From positions 2,818,142-2,882,141 of the forward strand of contig CACRXP010000006.1 in assembly GCA_902702965.1 (NCBI GenBank): 64,000 nt of DNA, given 5' to 3'. The translations under genes were made by a program, and so were the position numbers. This DNA is from Spirometra erinaceieuropaei. Its lineage: Eukaryota; Platyhelminthes; Cestoda; Diphyllobothriidea; Diphyllobothriidae. The notes beneath the pieces are model-generated. The model was not told the origin of the DNA. It was given only the letters and a program-made list of their open reading frames with translations, and made no database searches. Shown one piece after another: positions 18,417 to 29,179 of the stretch (its first letter is position 1; each line of letters opens with the position of its first letter).

Positions 18417-19235
18417 TTGGGAAAAAGGCTCAGGACAGATAAACAGCACCTTCACTGTTCCCCTGAGGGCACTTCCGGCTGGTTCCTCCGGCATGGTGAA
18501 TTTGACATACGCACTCTTCCTGGAATGAATTTAAAGCAGGCATATACAGCAGAATTTATTGGAACCAGTAAATTTCAATTTCAATTTCTGTTCAATGGAC
18601 AGCTATACAGACAGATTGATAGAGTGGCAATGGGAAGTCCACTTGGTCCAACCCTTGCCGACATTTTTATGGGTCACTTAGAAGAAAAGTTGTCAGCAAA
18701 ATTTAATATGAAAACACTGTATAAAAGATATATAAACGACATGTTTGCTGTTGTTGACAACGACGATGAAACCGAAGACCTACTTGTTGCCATGAGCAGT
18801 CTCCGTCCTAAGATTAAATTCACAATGGAAAAGGAGCAGTGCAACAAGTTTTCTTTCCTGGATGCCCTCACGACTAGACAGGAAGATGGTTCAATAAGGC
18901 GATCTGTTTTCCACAAGGATACATGGGAAGGCCAATACCTGTACTTCTTGGGCTTTGTGCCGATACAACGAAAGCCAAATTTGGTTTACACTCTATTCCA
19001 AAAAGCAAGAAACATTTGCTCTATTGAAGCGCTGGATGATGAAATTCCTTGCCTCAAAACAGCCCTGCTTAAACGGGGATATCCAACACGATTCATCGAA
19101 AAGTATAGCGATACTTTACGATCAAAATTGACGGAGCACTCAGTCTCTCGCTATAAATCCGTTTTCTTTTTGCCACTTTGGCCGGCGGACAGCGAAAAAT
19201 GCGTCATTGTGACAGGTGACGTGTGCTGCGCATAA
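18417..19235 (+). pseudogene. Second-clade PLE reverse transcriptase fragment (272-aa frame)
   Basis: From about residue 45 the frame is a clear PLE RT: QFQFLFNGQLYRQIDRVAMG, SPLGPTLADIFMGHLEEKL, LYKRYINDMFAVVDNDDE, KFTMEKEQCNKFSFLDAL and LKTALLKRGYPTRFIEKY. The sequence differs strongly from the intact PLE at 8889-11369 (AMGSPLGP against GTPMGSPISG), so it belongs to another PLE clade. The catalytic box reads YIND instead of Y-x-D-D, losing one of the two metal-binding aspartates. Upstream RT motifs and any GIY-YIG domain are absent, and the first residues are unrelated sequence. It is an old 5'-truncated copy, despite its long open frame. Confidence 0.85.
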
Positions 19236-19439
19236 TCATCCAGGCGGTATCGATGCTAGAAAGTGGGCAGCATAAACGCTCTCTTATTGCGCCGCTAATG
19301 ACCCAAAGGCACCTATTTTCCAGCTGGTACCACTTGCGCTCACCCCCTCGGAACAGCTCCACGGCAAGACGAAAATTCCCATTTTCTCGTCTTGCAGTGA
19401 GGGTCGGTGAAAACCACCCACCGCTTGTCTCGGCAGCTA

Positions 19440-19840
19440 AAGCCATGGACAGGGCCTAAACACTACGACCTTTAGGCCGGATCCCGAGTAGGAAGGGACG
19501 GGGTTAAAGGGAACTAGACAACTGACTTTATAATGTACAGAATGAGTGGATAATAGGTTGGAACCCGTTGACACCCGGATGAGAGGCGCACTTCCGGCGT
19601 CGCCTGAGCAGGCGTCTGGGTGTCCTGCGTGAGGGCATGAATGCGTCAGCCTTGAAGTTCATTGGCCGGTTCGGGTAGATGTGATTGGTCGAAAACCAGA
19701 CAGAGCTGCTCGGTTTCATGAAGTGTTCAGACGTGATAGGTGCAGCAGAAAGTAAAACAAACAACTGTCCCTGGGGCATACGTGCCAGTATTCGCCAGAG
19801 GTGCACTGTTACAGCAGGCACCCGGCGTGGCGTCACTATA
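19440..19840 (+). repeat. GC-rich interspersed repeat, family X, second copy
   Basis: Collinear with 15390-15785. It begins near AAAGCCATGGACAGGG and runs to the CAGCAGGCACCCGG block. It sits about 200 bases after the second-clade PLE RT. Confidence 0.5.
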
Positions 19841-22640
19841 CCTCCATATGCGACACTACATACTTCCCTGGCTCCAGCCGACACAGTCCGAGCCTGGTAG
19901 CCAGGCGGTAAGATCGCTTGGCTTAAAGTTTACAACGACCAACCAGACCTTGGTTCAGGCCGTGGGTGCGTCAGCAACCAGGCTGGCAAGCTATCAGTGA
20001 CCACTCCACTCTGTCTAAGTCTCTATCGGTAGCAGCATTTGACAACCAAATTCCTCCGGAACCCTCTACAGGACGCGGTTACTTCCCCATGCCAGCCTGC
20101 TTAGCATGCCTGTCAACCACGCCTTGCATGTGTTTGTGACTAACCCTTCGACTGGCCGACGCCGATCAATATTTGTCTTCATTGGTTAGTCGGCGCCAGC
20201 ATTCACTGAAGCCTCTTCTTTTAGCTGGTTTGGCAGCGCTTCTTTAAATATGCCTTGAACACCCGAGTGGCTGCCAAATGGACCTATGACCCTCAACTCG
20301 GCTTGGCTACCGCATATCGCACCCTCGGCAGGAGCCCTAATCCCCAATCCCATCGTGATTCGCCTCCGAAATTACGGCAATGCCAGCTGGGATGAAAGAG
20401 GGTACAGCGAATGCCCATACATATAAATCAGCCTTTGCGTGCGATGACACTCTTTGGTTCCCTACTGCAGGCCGAAACGGAGCACCGAACAGGGGGACAC
20501 ACGCCGTCTGCCCTCTGTTATGACCCGAAAGGAAGGTGGAACAGGAAGAGAACCGGCTCGGAGGACAAGCACTTTATTGGTAACTTGCGGATACGAGGGG
20601 TTACAACTCGTCAGAAGGATGAGCCATTTAAATTGGCTCCTGTGCGTTCTGGAACATTCCGTCCAATGACGTGCCAGCCATTGAGGGCGTTCTGGGATGT
20701 TCCTGCCCCGGGCGTGCTGGTCGCTGATTGGCCACCGCGTGCGCGATTGCCCTCCCCCACCATTGATTGGGTCGCACACATGAGCACAGCCACCACACAT
20801 GCTCGGCTCTGCAGTGCACGCCGGTCGACCGTCCAGCTTCACGCGTGTCTCACGCCGCCGGCTTGGTCCCCTGTTCAGCGCCTTAGGCCGTTGCTCCACG
20901 CCGCTTGCACTCCGTAACACTCTCATCTGGCTTGCACCATCAGTCGAAGTGGTTTCCGGTGTGGTCGTGGCTTTGGCAGCAGTGTCATAGTTACAGATGA
21001 CAGCTGGGTGTCAGACGTGGTGAAGGTCATCTCGAGCAGACAATCTGGCAGACTCCTTATCCCACCCTTTGCACTCCACAGATGTTACAGCCCGACCATT
21101 GAGATCGACGATGTTCATTGTACGCCCCACGGAGTAGTGGGCGCAGCGCAGACGACATGCCTGCGAATTAGTTTGCAGCAAGACAGACCTGAGCAGCATT
21201 CACCTCACTCTTTTCTTTCTCACCCACCTAGTCAGGACGACAGGGACGTGAGCTTAGGCTCGGCGACCCATATGCCGAAACAGTCCGTCTACGCGTGCCA
21301 CACACGACCTGGTTCCACGGGCAGGTCTTTACGAAGAGCGCGTGGCCTGGATCTAATGTTCGTGGGCATGGCACAGGGACTGACCCTGACTCTCGGTCCT
21401 GAGAGGGTCAGGTTACCCTGTCAGTAGGCAATCTTGGGTCCGGATTTATTGTGCACCGTGACAGATTTACTAGTGAGGAATGCGTTTAAGTGCCGTGAGG
21501 AGGGATTCCCCCGAGTTGACCTCACTCTCTTTCCGCGCACCAGTCCACTGTCCGAGCGTGACGGTCATCTGGTGCAGTGATTGGCGCAGCGTAGAGCCAC
21601 TACCACCCCCCCCCCCCTAATATGCGGTAGCAGGTATGGGCTTGCGCTGACTCTCCACTTCGCCGAGAGCCAGTCTGGCTCCTCGCATCCTCCTGTAAGG
21701 TCCATTTCAAGAAGGGTACGGACATGTGTACAAACGTCCCTCAGACACCTCGTCCAGACTTGTCGAACCAGCTGATCGATGATGGCACGCCAGAAATAAG
21801 CACTTCAGTGCCACCTGTCTTCGGCAGTAGCACCTCCTGAGGATAACTATACCGCCGGTTGGGAAAAGGTACTCGGGTAGCCGTTGGCGCCTAAGCACAG
21901 GCGCACTATGGACTGTCAAACCTCACCCACCTGCCGGATCATTATCCTGGCTTCGGTTTGCCCAATTACTAAGGTCCTTTCAAAAAGAACTCAGTGGCCA
22001 CGCTGGGAGCCGTGTACGACAGCGTACGGGACGCATCTTCCAGCATGAGCAACTCTGTACTAACTCGCCCTCTAGTGGTAACTGTGTGCCCTGTCACAAC
22101 AATTTACTCCGAAATTTGGAGCTGCTGACTTATCTGCCGGTCGATGAAGTCATTAGCCGCCGCCATCGCCGCAAGGATCAACAGAAAGTCAGAAAAAGAG
22201 GCCTAACGCAGCTTTACTTGGCACCTCTGAAGAGTTCTTTTGAGAGTAAGTGGGTGGGGTGATATTAATATAAACCAACCTCCCTGAAAATTAACTGCCC
22301 TTGTAGCAGCTGCTCCAGTCCCCCTTTTCTCCGGCTCCCTTTTGTCGGTCGATGACCGCGATAAGCACTGACAGGCCGCTGACGCACGACCACCCCCGCC
22401 GGCTAGAACTGGGACACCTCCGGTCCAGCTGCAGTGAACCCCGGCTGCACTCAAAAACTAGTATCGCCTAACGCGCGTCGAACGCTTTGGCTTGATTCCC
22501 GTGAGGCCTTGTGAGTATGCGCCCTCCATTCGTCCTCTAATTTGTCCAATCACACGACCACCACTCAGACAGTCACCCCCTCCTGCTGACCTAGACACTC
22601 ACACCCGCGTAAACAACACACACCGTGACTGACGCTCTCC
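19841..22640. other. Gene-free GC-rich stretch with repeat fragments
   Basis: No exon with splice signals or family motif is seen. A C13 tract lies near 21605. The block TACGCGTGCCACACACG at about 21290 recurs at 24700, which marks another low-copy repeat. A ribozyme-like repeat at 20570-20650 is listed separately. Confidence 0.35.
20565..20650 (-). repeat. Degenerate hammerhead-bearing PLE pseudo-LTR
   Basis: Minus strand: CUGACGA, a 19-base insert, GCAAGUUACC, then AATAAAGTGCTTGTCC. The order and the AATAAAG.GCTTGTCC segment match family A (AATAAAGCTCTTGTCC), but GAA is GCA and stem II does not pair well. It is read as a dead relative. Confidence 0.35.
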
Positions 22641-22755
22641 GTGAACGGACGCTTTTCTCTGTTGCAAGCAAACAGCCAACTTACGGCAACCTGCCCTGTG
22701 TATAGAATAAACTAGTCCTCACAGCTCCCTGATTTCTAACAGTAGACGAAACGAA
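22640..22755 (+). repeat. Possible LTR 3' end
   Basis: The segment has AGAATAAACTAG and ends ..GATTTCTAACA, resembling the end of the sequence at 24180-24231 (AGAATAAAGTG .. CTGCTTCTAACA). A poly(A)-like signal shortly before a CTAACA end is typical of LTRs, for example BEL/Pao. No matching 5' TGT end, primer site or coding region was found. Confidence 0.25.
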
Positions 22756-23084
22756 CTTATTGTGCGTGGTTTAAGTCGATCTCACATCCTTGACCGCCAC
22801 ACCCTTTCCTATTAAGCGTTCACCAGAAGGAACGTACCTTCAAGCCGCAAAATTGAGGGTGGTTCTTCATCGACGGAAAACGGCAAAACCTACAGGTACA
22901 AAAAAACTTATCGCTTGCGCAAAAACAAACTCTTCGGGGCGTTTACTGTACACAGATCAAAAAGTAGTACGGGCGCAATCTGGGAAAAAAGTAATAAAAA
23001 AGATGTAGGAGTGAAAGGGGGACATAGCAGTGACGATGGCACCCCAGTCAAGTAATAAAATCTGACCGAGAAGAGCCAGAAGGC

Positions 23085-23437
23085 CTAAACATCAGGCTTC
23101 ATGGGAAGGCCACGTCGTCGATCAATGGCTGCGGAACGAGTGGCTCGGCGACGCTGTTGCTGGGCCTTCGAGTCCCGAAGACGACGTTCAGCTGCGTTAG
23201 GGGTTCCGTCTTGTCCCGGCAGGCGTCTAACGCTTTTGAAGACAGGCCTCGACGATGGCGAGGCCGGCATGCGTGCAACAGCCCTTCCCTGTGGCGTCGA
23301 AAGTGGACTGGACGCAGCTATCGATAGCCTACGTGCTGCGTCATAGGCCTTCCGGCGCAGAAACGCGCTGGGTTTTTGAGCATCGTTGCTCTGGGGTGTG
23401 GATGCAGACGACAGGCGATGGAGACAATTTACCGGAG
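23085..23437 (-). CDS. Possible terminal exon of an unidentified host gene (basic, Ser/Arg-rich)
   Basis: On the minus strand a pyrimidine-rich acceptor (TTTAATTTCATTTTAG) is followed by an open frame entering with two codon bases: PVNCLHRLSSASTPQ, then KPSAFLRRKAYDAARRLSIA, PASPSSRPVFKSVRRLPG, and a strongly basic end DSKAQQQRRRATRSAAIDRR..PMKPDV before the stop at 23085. Serine/proline-rich then Arg-rich composition suggests a disordered, perhaps nucleic-acid- or microtubule-binding tail, which is inference only. The frame stays open upstream of the acceptor (to 23567), but that part reads as intron. No upstream exon or clear minus-strand poly(A) signal was found. Confidence 0.4.
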
Positions 23438-23666
23438 CTAAAATGAAATTAAAGAACAAAATAACAGCTACTTGCGTGTTATTAAGTAAGAATCGTGATA
23501 AACTAACAACTTTGTGGACGGAATAAACACGGGCGCTCAGGAGGTACGCATATACAAAGGACCACATCTAGCAAAACATGTTCTGACCAAGCGGCTGGTC
23601 AAATTATCCTGGTAAAAGGGCACAAAGAACCAAGACACATTCGAACTCAATCAAATTATAGCCCGG

Positions 23667-24231
23667 CCTCAAGACTGTTGGTATTATCCCTTCCCCGTCG
23701 AGCGCCCGCTGTCCCCGACAGTCTACCGCAGTTTTCGACCTATGAGACCGCACCGTAGAGCTTATTCTACGTTAGCGACCTTTTTCAGTCGACCGACTGG
23801 CGTGACCTGCAGGTGCGCGTAGTCGGTGATATTAGACATGGACATGTAGTGGACAGCCATAATGGCTGCGTCGCGCCTCTCGCTAGTGCCTGCACCTACG
23901 TCCTAGCGACAGCCTGCTATGGCACGCACGTCTGCCCGGTCGATTCTCCGCCTGCACCACGCGAGGCTTGTCACTACCTTCGCGTGGGCTCGGAGCCAAC
24001 CAACGCAACTCCTATCGCTGATTGGTAAGACAGGCGGGAACAGTCCAGAACAATAGAGTAAACAATCTGCAGCGACACTTTTGCAGCGGCGACCTTCGGC
24101 GACACAGGGCTCATCGCTCTCCCCGACGCCGCCTCCGCGGCGCCGGAAGCATCCTCATCCGGTTGCCAACTTTCCCCTTCACTATTCTGAACAGAATAAA
24201 GTGTCCTAACCAAATGGCGTCCTGCTTCTAA
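23667..24231 (+). mobile_element. Possible solo LTR
   Basis: A TGTTGGTATTATCC start, GC-rich body, AGAATAAAGTGTCC near the end and a TTCTAACA terminus give the TGT..ACA form of a retrotransposon LTR of about 565 bases. No target duplication is evident and no internal gag-pol sequence is adjacent, so this rests on shape alone. Confidence 0.25.
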
Positions 24232-24529
24232 CACCTTGGGATATGGCCTGAAGTTGTGGCGTGCTGAGCGTAAACCATCAACGCTTAGCCGGTATAGACA
24301 CTTCAAGGTCCTAAAATGTTGCATAACGACAAAGTGTTTTGAGAACCAAAGGATACCCCTTCTTCGAGAAGGCACAATCTCCTACAAAGTGCGCGTGTTT
24401 CATATAAGATATATTTAAACTTGTAACGGTATCGAAAATCAGTGAAAAAAGTCGGATCACTGTTTGCCCGTCCGCATCCGAGTAGCCAAGTGCCACAATT
24501 CAACCGCCAGTGTTAGTTAAAAACCCAAA

Positions 24530-24625
24530 CGTCGCAATCAGCGATATCCACCGTGTGCCCCACAACAAGATGGACGCAGTGGCGGTGACTTGTGCAGTAG
24601 ACTTGTGCAGCATCAGCCTGGATCC
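24530..24625 (+). repeat. Interspersed repeat, family Z, fragment
   Basis: CGATATCCACCGTGTGC .. GGCGGTGACTTGTGC .. AGACTTGTGCAGCA matches 45026-45115 and 54998-55090 in order and strand. Confidence 0.5.
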
Positions 24626-25857
24626 GGTGTCATGATAAAGTTAAGAGGGTTGGAGACAGGATCGGATGCGGTGACCAATGAGGCTAAATGTCTCATCTAC
24701 GCGTGCCACACACGCCCCTGGTCCACGCATATTGGACTAGGCTTTCACCAAAGCGAAGGCGCGGCCCAAACCCCAACAGAGTGGGAGTTCTACAGAGGCC
24801 CACTAGAAAGGAGCTATTGCTGCCTGACTCTCCGTCGGTGGGGGAGGGGACCGAGTTACCCCGTCCGTCAGTGGTGCCACTTGGTTTACCCACACTGTCC
24901 CTGTTCGCTCACGTCCTCTACGCGTGGCCAACTGCCCTACTCAAGCAAAGTTCCAGCGCCAAATATGGGGAGACGGTCATTTCCCCCCGTTAGTGGACTG
25001 ATAGTCGGCTTCCGACCATTTCGCGTTGCTCTGGTCCACAGCCCTAGGAATGAGCGCTGGCTTACGCCAATTTGTAGACATGGGGTACTTGGTAGGGAGG
25101 TAAAGGACGCGGGAGCCCAATGAAACCCGGTGGACAGTTAAGAAACACGCCGCTGGGGGGTCTAATCTCAGCCCGATATGCGGCCATTTACTGAAGTAGA
25201 CTTCGTTCAAATTACCGTTTAGGTCAGGTAGGGGGTTCCCATTTGCAACTTCGAGTTCTACCCTCTCAGGTCAGCGACCAATGCCTGTGTATTAAATGAC
25301 AGTGGTCCAGGTCTTTGGTAATAAGCAGCTACTGCGAGGCAGTGAAGGGACATGCAAGACTGTAGAGCGTAGTAGGCTTCATTGAGGCGGGTCAGGTGTT
25401 GCTGTTAGATACAACAGTAAGCAGGCTTTTTATGAAAGGGGGCATGAACTACCGCAGGCCCGGCGTGCCTGTTCCAGGGGCAGCCTATAACGCAGTGTGT
25501 GATGTGGAACAGGAAGCCGGGCTCACCGTCGAATTCTTTTTTTCAAAAAAACTAAAATGTTTGAAGGCGCCCAGCTGAAGGGATCGCACAGAATGGCCCA
25601 GAAAGTCTCCGTTCCTCATAGTCCTTTTCCTGTCCACCGTCCAGCGCTGCTGTTTGCGGAAAGTTGGGCCGATTTTTCCTGCTGCAGTGTTTTCCCTTAT
25701 GAAACAATGACTTCAGTGACCGGCCAAATACGAGAGCACATCTCGTTAACAACCGAGAGCCAAACAGGGCAACTAAAACTTTGGCTCTCAGTAGGGCGTC
25801 GTGAGTACGCCGAGTCTGAATAACCTCGAGGCGACTTGAGTGGTATTGTAACAAGTA

Positions 25858-26840
25858 CAGTGAGTGACCTATCTCATGAAATGTTGGCTGAAATTCTGAA
25901 ATGCGTTTTCGATTAGGAAGGATTACTTGGTCGCGGTTGTAATACTGACTATCTTGTGGCATACTCTTATAACATTTCGGACTTGGCAGGATGTCGGCTT
26001 TTAAATGCACTTCTTTTCAATCTCCTATAGAAAGCGTACTCGGCAAAAAATGACTACTTAAGTAGCATGCATTTTTCCCATTGATTTTCGATGGTCTTAC
26101 AAATTCAAATATATTTTATAGAAACCATAAATAAAAATATGCTTTCTTTCAGTCCATTAATAGATAATCACGTCTTCTTTATAGTTTATACTTAAGGAAG
26201 GAGTATAATTAGGTTTAAAAAAGTTTCTAATTATGAGACTTTTTAAGAACGCGAAATGTCAATTCACATAGCATCGTACCTGGCCGTTTACCACTGTTCC
26301 TCATGAAATGAACAACATGGTCCGCATCCATTGCAAAACTTCATGGACTCTGTATGATATCTCTTTAATGACATAGAAAAATATGTGATTTTCTTTACGC
26401 GGAACGCATGCACCCTGCAGACTGAAATTACTAAGCGCTAATGCAACGAATGATCAGGCGCCAAATTATTCAACAATTGGAAAACTTTTTTAAAACCTAA
26501 TTATGCTCCTTCCTTGAGTATAAAATATAAGGAAGACGTGATTCTCTATTGATTGACTAAAAGAAAGTATATTTTTATTTATGGGTTCTATAAAATATCT
26601 TTGAATTTGCAAGACCATCGAAAATAAATGGGAAAAATGCATGCCACTTAAGTAGTCATTTTTTTACCGAGTACGCTTTCTATAAGAGATTGAAAAGAAG
26701 TGCATTTAAAAGCCGACATCCTGCCGAGTCCGAAATGTTATAAGAGTATGCCGCAAGGTAGTCAATATTACAGCCGCGACCAAGTAATCCTTCCTAATCG
26801 AAAACGCATTTCAGAATTTCAGCCAACATTTCACTCACTG
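25858..26840. mobile_element. Foldback MITE, about 1 kb, copy 4
   Basis: The left end CAGTGAGTGACCTATCTCAT is mirrored by the right end ..GCCAACATTTCACTCACTG, with TA at 25856-25857 and 26841-26842. It is close to copy 2 over its whole length, including the ATGACTACTTAAGTAGCATG block and its mirror at about 26640. A continuous minus frame crossing its left arm (25552-26010) is chance. Confidence 0.88.
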
Positions 26841-27278
26841 TAGGAAAAACGCGCTAAGTGAACAAATAAATCTTGAAGAAGTCAAATGCACGAAATGCTT
26901 ACGAGTCGGATGAGCTGGCTGCTCAGAAGGGGCCTGGGACGCGATCTGCCGTGTCGGTGTGCGAACATCTGTCCATCTGGCGCGGTTCCGAGCGGCAGGA
27001 GGCATTTGTACATCACGTTTAGCTTTTGCGGAATAAATGAAAACATATTTTACTGAGGCCTGGTATCGCCACAAAATATAGCGCTTTCTCAAATTCACGG
27101 GTCCGCTGCTAAGCCCTGAGTGGCTTTAACAGGCCGCCCATTCTTTATCAAGAAGGTAAGTACATACTGCTTCCTGAACTCTCCTTCGTGGCTACTTACT
27201 CTCCTACTTTCTCGTGTGGAGCTACACGATCGGGCTGGTGATAGAATTAGTCATAAAGAAGGCTTCCGGTCATTCTGG

Positions 27279-28764
27279 CTAAGAATTAATTCCATCGAAT
27301 TTTGTCACACAGAGCAACCAGATCCAGTTCGGATCGATTATTAAGAGAGCACTAAAAGACTTTCCAAACTGTGAAATGGGTGCTGGCGGACTGATCGTGT
27401 ACTCCTTGACGAAAGAGGCGTTAAGCATACGTCTGGACTGGCCAGTCCTGTGCTCACAAGAGATGTGAGTACACGTCTGACCTAGCTGACTTCGGTGATG
27501 TATCGGACTGTACCTGTCCATGCGTGGCGATCCGCGGGAGCGGATCTTGACAATTCGACCAATTCTTTTCTCCAGCAACCGAGACCTTAAGCCCAAGAAC
27601 CACTTCCATACCCTGGCGAACTGTGTAAAGCTAGTTTTTTGAAGTCGGTCCCCCCATCGCGTAGTCGAAATCAGCCAGTCAGTGTTCGTGTGCGAACTAC
27701 ACACATTCAAAACCTGTAGGCCCTCCAGATAATCTCGTCAATGGCGTATTTGAACAGAATGAGTGACAGAATACAACCTTGTCGAACCCCAAATCGAATA
27801 TCAAACGGTTGGGACAGACTCTTGTGGATCAGAAATTTCGCAGTGATGGGACGACTACGCCTTTATCATAACGATGATTTTTTGTTGGCATACTATCTAG
27901 TACTATTTTCCGTCACCGGGACTCATGACAGACGAAATCAAATGCAACGGCGAAGTTAACAATGCAGACGATCGTCGGTTGCTAACAGCCATGGCGGAAT
28001 TCAAGAATAAGCTGCAATGTGAATATTTGGTCCGCGCATCCACGTCCAGCCCCGAACCCGGCTTGGTCGGGTCTCATCCTCGAGCTACGCAAACGTTGGA
28101 GTCGCCAGAGGACATCGGTGAAGACCTTCGCAGCAATGTTGGTGAGGACTATGTCGCAGTATTTTTAACACCTAGCCCAATCTCCCTTCTTAAACGCAGG
28201 CACAAGGACGCCCGAGGCCCAGCCATCCGAAGCGACCTCATCTTTCCGCGCTTGCTCAACATCCTCATGGAGCGGGGACGCCAGTGCCAACAGATGATCA
28301 GTAGATTTCAATGAGAGCCCAGTTGTGCAGTCTCTGCATTGCATCGGCAATTCCTCCCTCACAAGGGAGTTGCATAACACGGCATAGGCTGTAGAGGGAT
28401 AGGACACCGCTGCAGGGGAGAGCGAGGGCGTGATGGGTTGATAATCGAAGTTGGGAAAGTGCTGAGCGTTCCCACTATAGCGAATGACCTTGGCCGAGTT
28501 ACCAGCGATAAGGTTGCATATTGTATACTATATTTTGGATACGGATGTGGGGTGGACCTTCAGGCAAGCGCGAACGAGAACATGGTCCGACCCATGGACG
28601 TTACCAGTTTCGACACCATGCGTCGATCTGCTATCATGAATCCAGCTGCGTAACTGTGAACAAACTGGAATGTAGTCGAACTGATTGGTTATACGGCCGT
28701 CGTTTGAATGCCAAGTCAGTGAATGTTTGTGGCGATGCTGAAAGAATGTGTTGGAGACAAACAT
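27279..28764 (-). pseudogene. Decayed APE-type non-LTR retrotransposon
   Basis: Reading 5' to 3' on the minus strand, pieces occur in the expected order. First is an apurinic-endonuclease C-terminus (HSLTWHSNDGRITNQFDYIP ending GSDHVLVRA, 28764-28528). Then comes an RT N-terminal piece ending WASGVLVPAFKKGDWARC (about 28210-28165), an RT motif B piece GVRQGCILSLILFKYAID (about 27800-27740) and C-terminal sequence to 27279. Frames are broken repeatedly and the catalytic ADD box was not found. It is an old copy of an RTE/CR1-like LINE; the exact clade is not resolved. Confidence 0.75.
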
Positions 28765-28865
28765 TCAACAAAGTTTATCATTGCCACGTCGAAATCTAGG
28801 CCCAAGGTGGTCAACAAGGCGACTGCAAATAAGATAAACGTGCGATCACTGAGACCGCAAATGTA

Positions 28866-28913
28866 TAAGCCTGATCTTTCGGTCTAGTACAGGAGGCCAT
28901 CTTCCGAGACTGA
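28866..28913 (-). ncRNA. Hammerhead ribozyme remnant, family with AGCU-type stem III (minus)
   Basis: Minus strand: stem I AGUCU with AGGCU, CGGAAGA (from CUGANGA), U, GGCCUC..UAGACC, GAA, AGAU, C. It is an inverted sister of the intact copy at 29131-29174, 220 bases away. Core changes make it inactive. Confidence 0.6.
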
Positions 28914-29130
28914 AAACGCAACATAAAATGAGCAGTTTTTGTAGTCAAACAAAGGGGAAGGAGGTTGGGATGGAGGTAATGTTCACGTTAAGGCCGGGTC
29001 CGCGCCGTCTCACGACGTCGTGGCAGCGTGTGTCCTTGGTGGGAAAGTGGGTCGCGCATCTCAGTCGCGAGAACGATACGCCTGGTAGCAGGGGGCATAC
29101 AAACGTGTCTGTTTGGTGTTGAGTTCTCAC

Positions 29131-29174
29131 AGTCTCTGATGATGGCCTCCTGTACGAGACCGAAAGCTAAGGCT
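29131..29174 (+). ncRNA. Hammerhead ribozyme, well preserved, AGCU stem III
   Basis: Stem I is AGUCU 29131-29135 with AGGCU 29170-29174 (one U-G). CUGAUGA is at 29136-29142 and U29143 is unpaired. Stem II is GGCCUC 29144-29149 with GAGACC 29156-29161 and has a single C-A mismatch. GAA is at 29162-29164, the palindrome AGCU at 29165-29168 and A29169 is at the cleavage position. Every conserved core base is present. No PLE coding sequence is adjacent, so the parent element is unknown. Confidence 0.75.
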
Positions 29175-29179
29175 AATAC

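Noticed and set aside
20411..20926. Long opposite frames of 168 and 154 codons
   Set aside because: They overlap on both strands in GC-rich repeat sequence where stops are rare, with no recognisable domain.
24590..25123. 177-codon plus frame
   Set aside because: Repeat-derived, with fragments shared with 21290-21440; no homology signal or codon bias evident by eye.
25552..26010. 152-codon minus-strand frame
   Set aside because: Its N-terminal part is the arm of a foldback MITE and no domain is seen.
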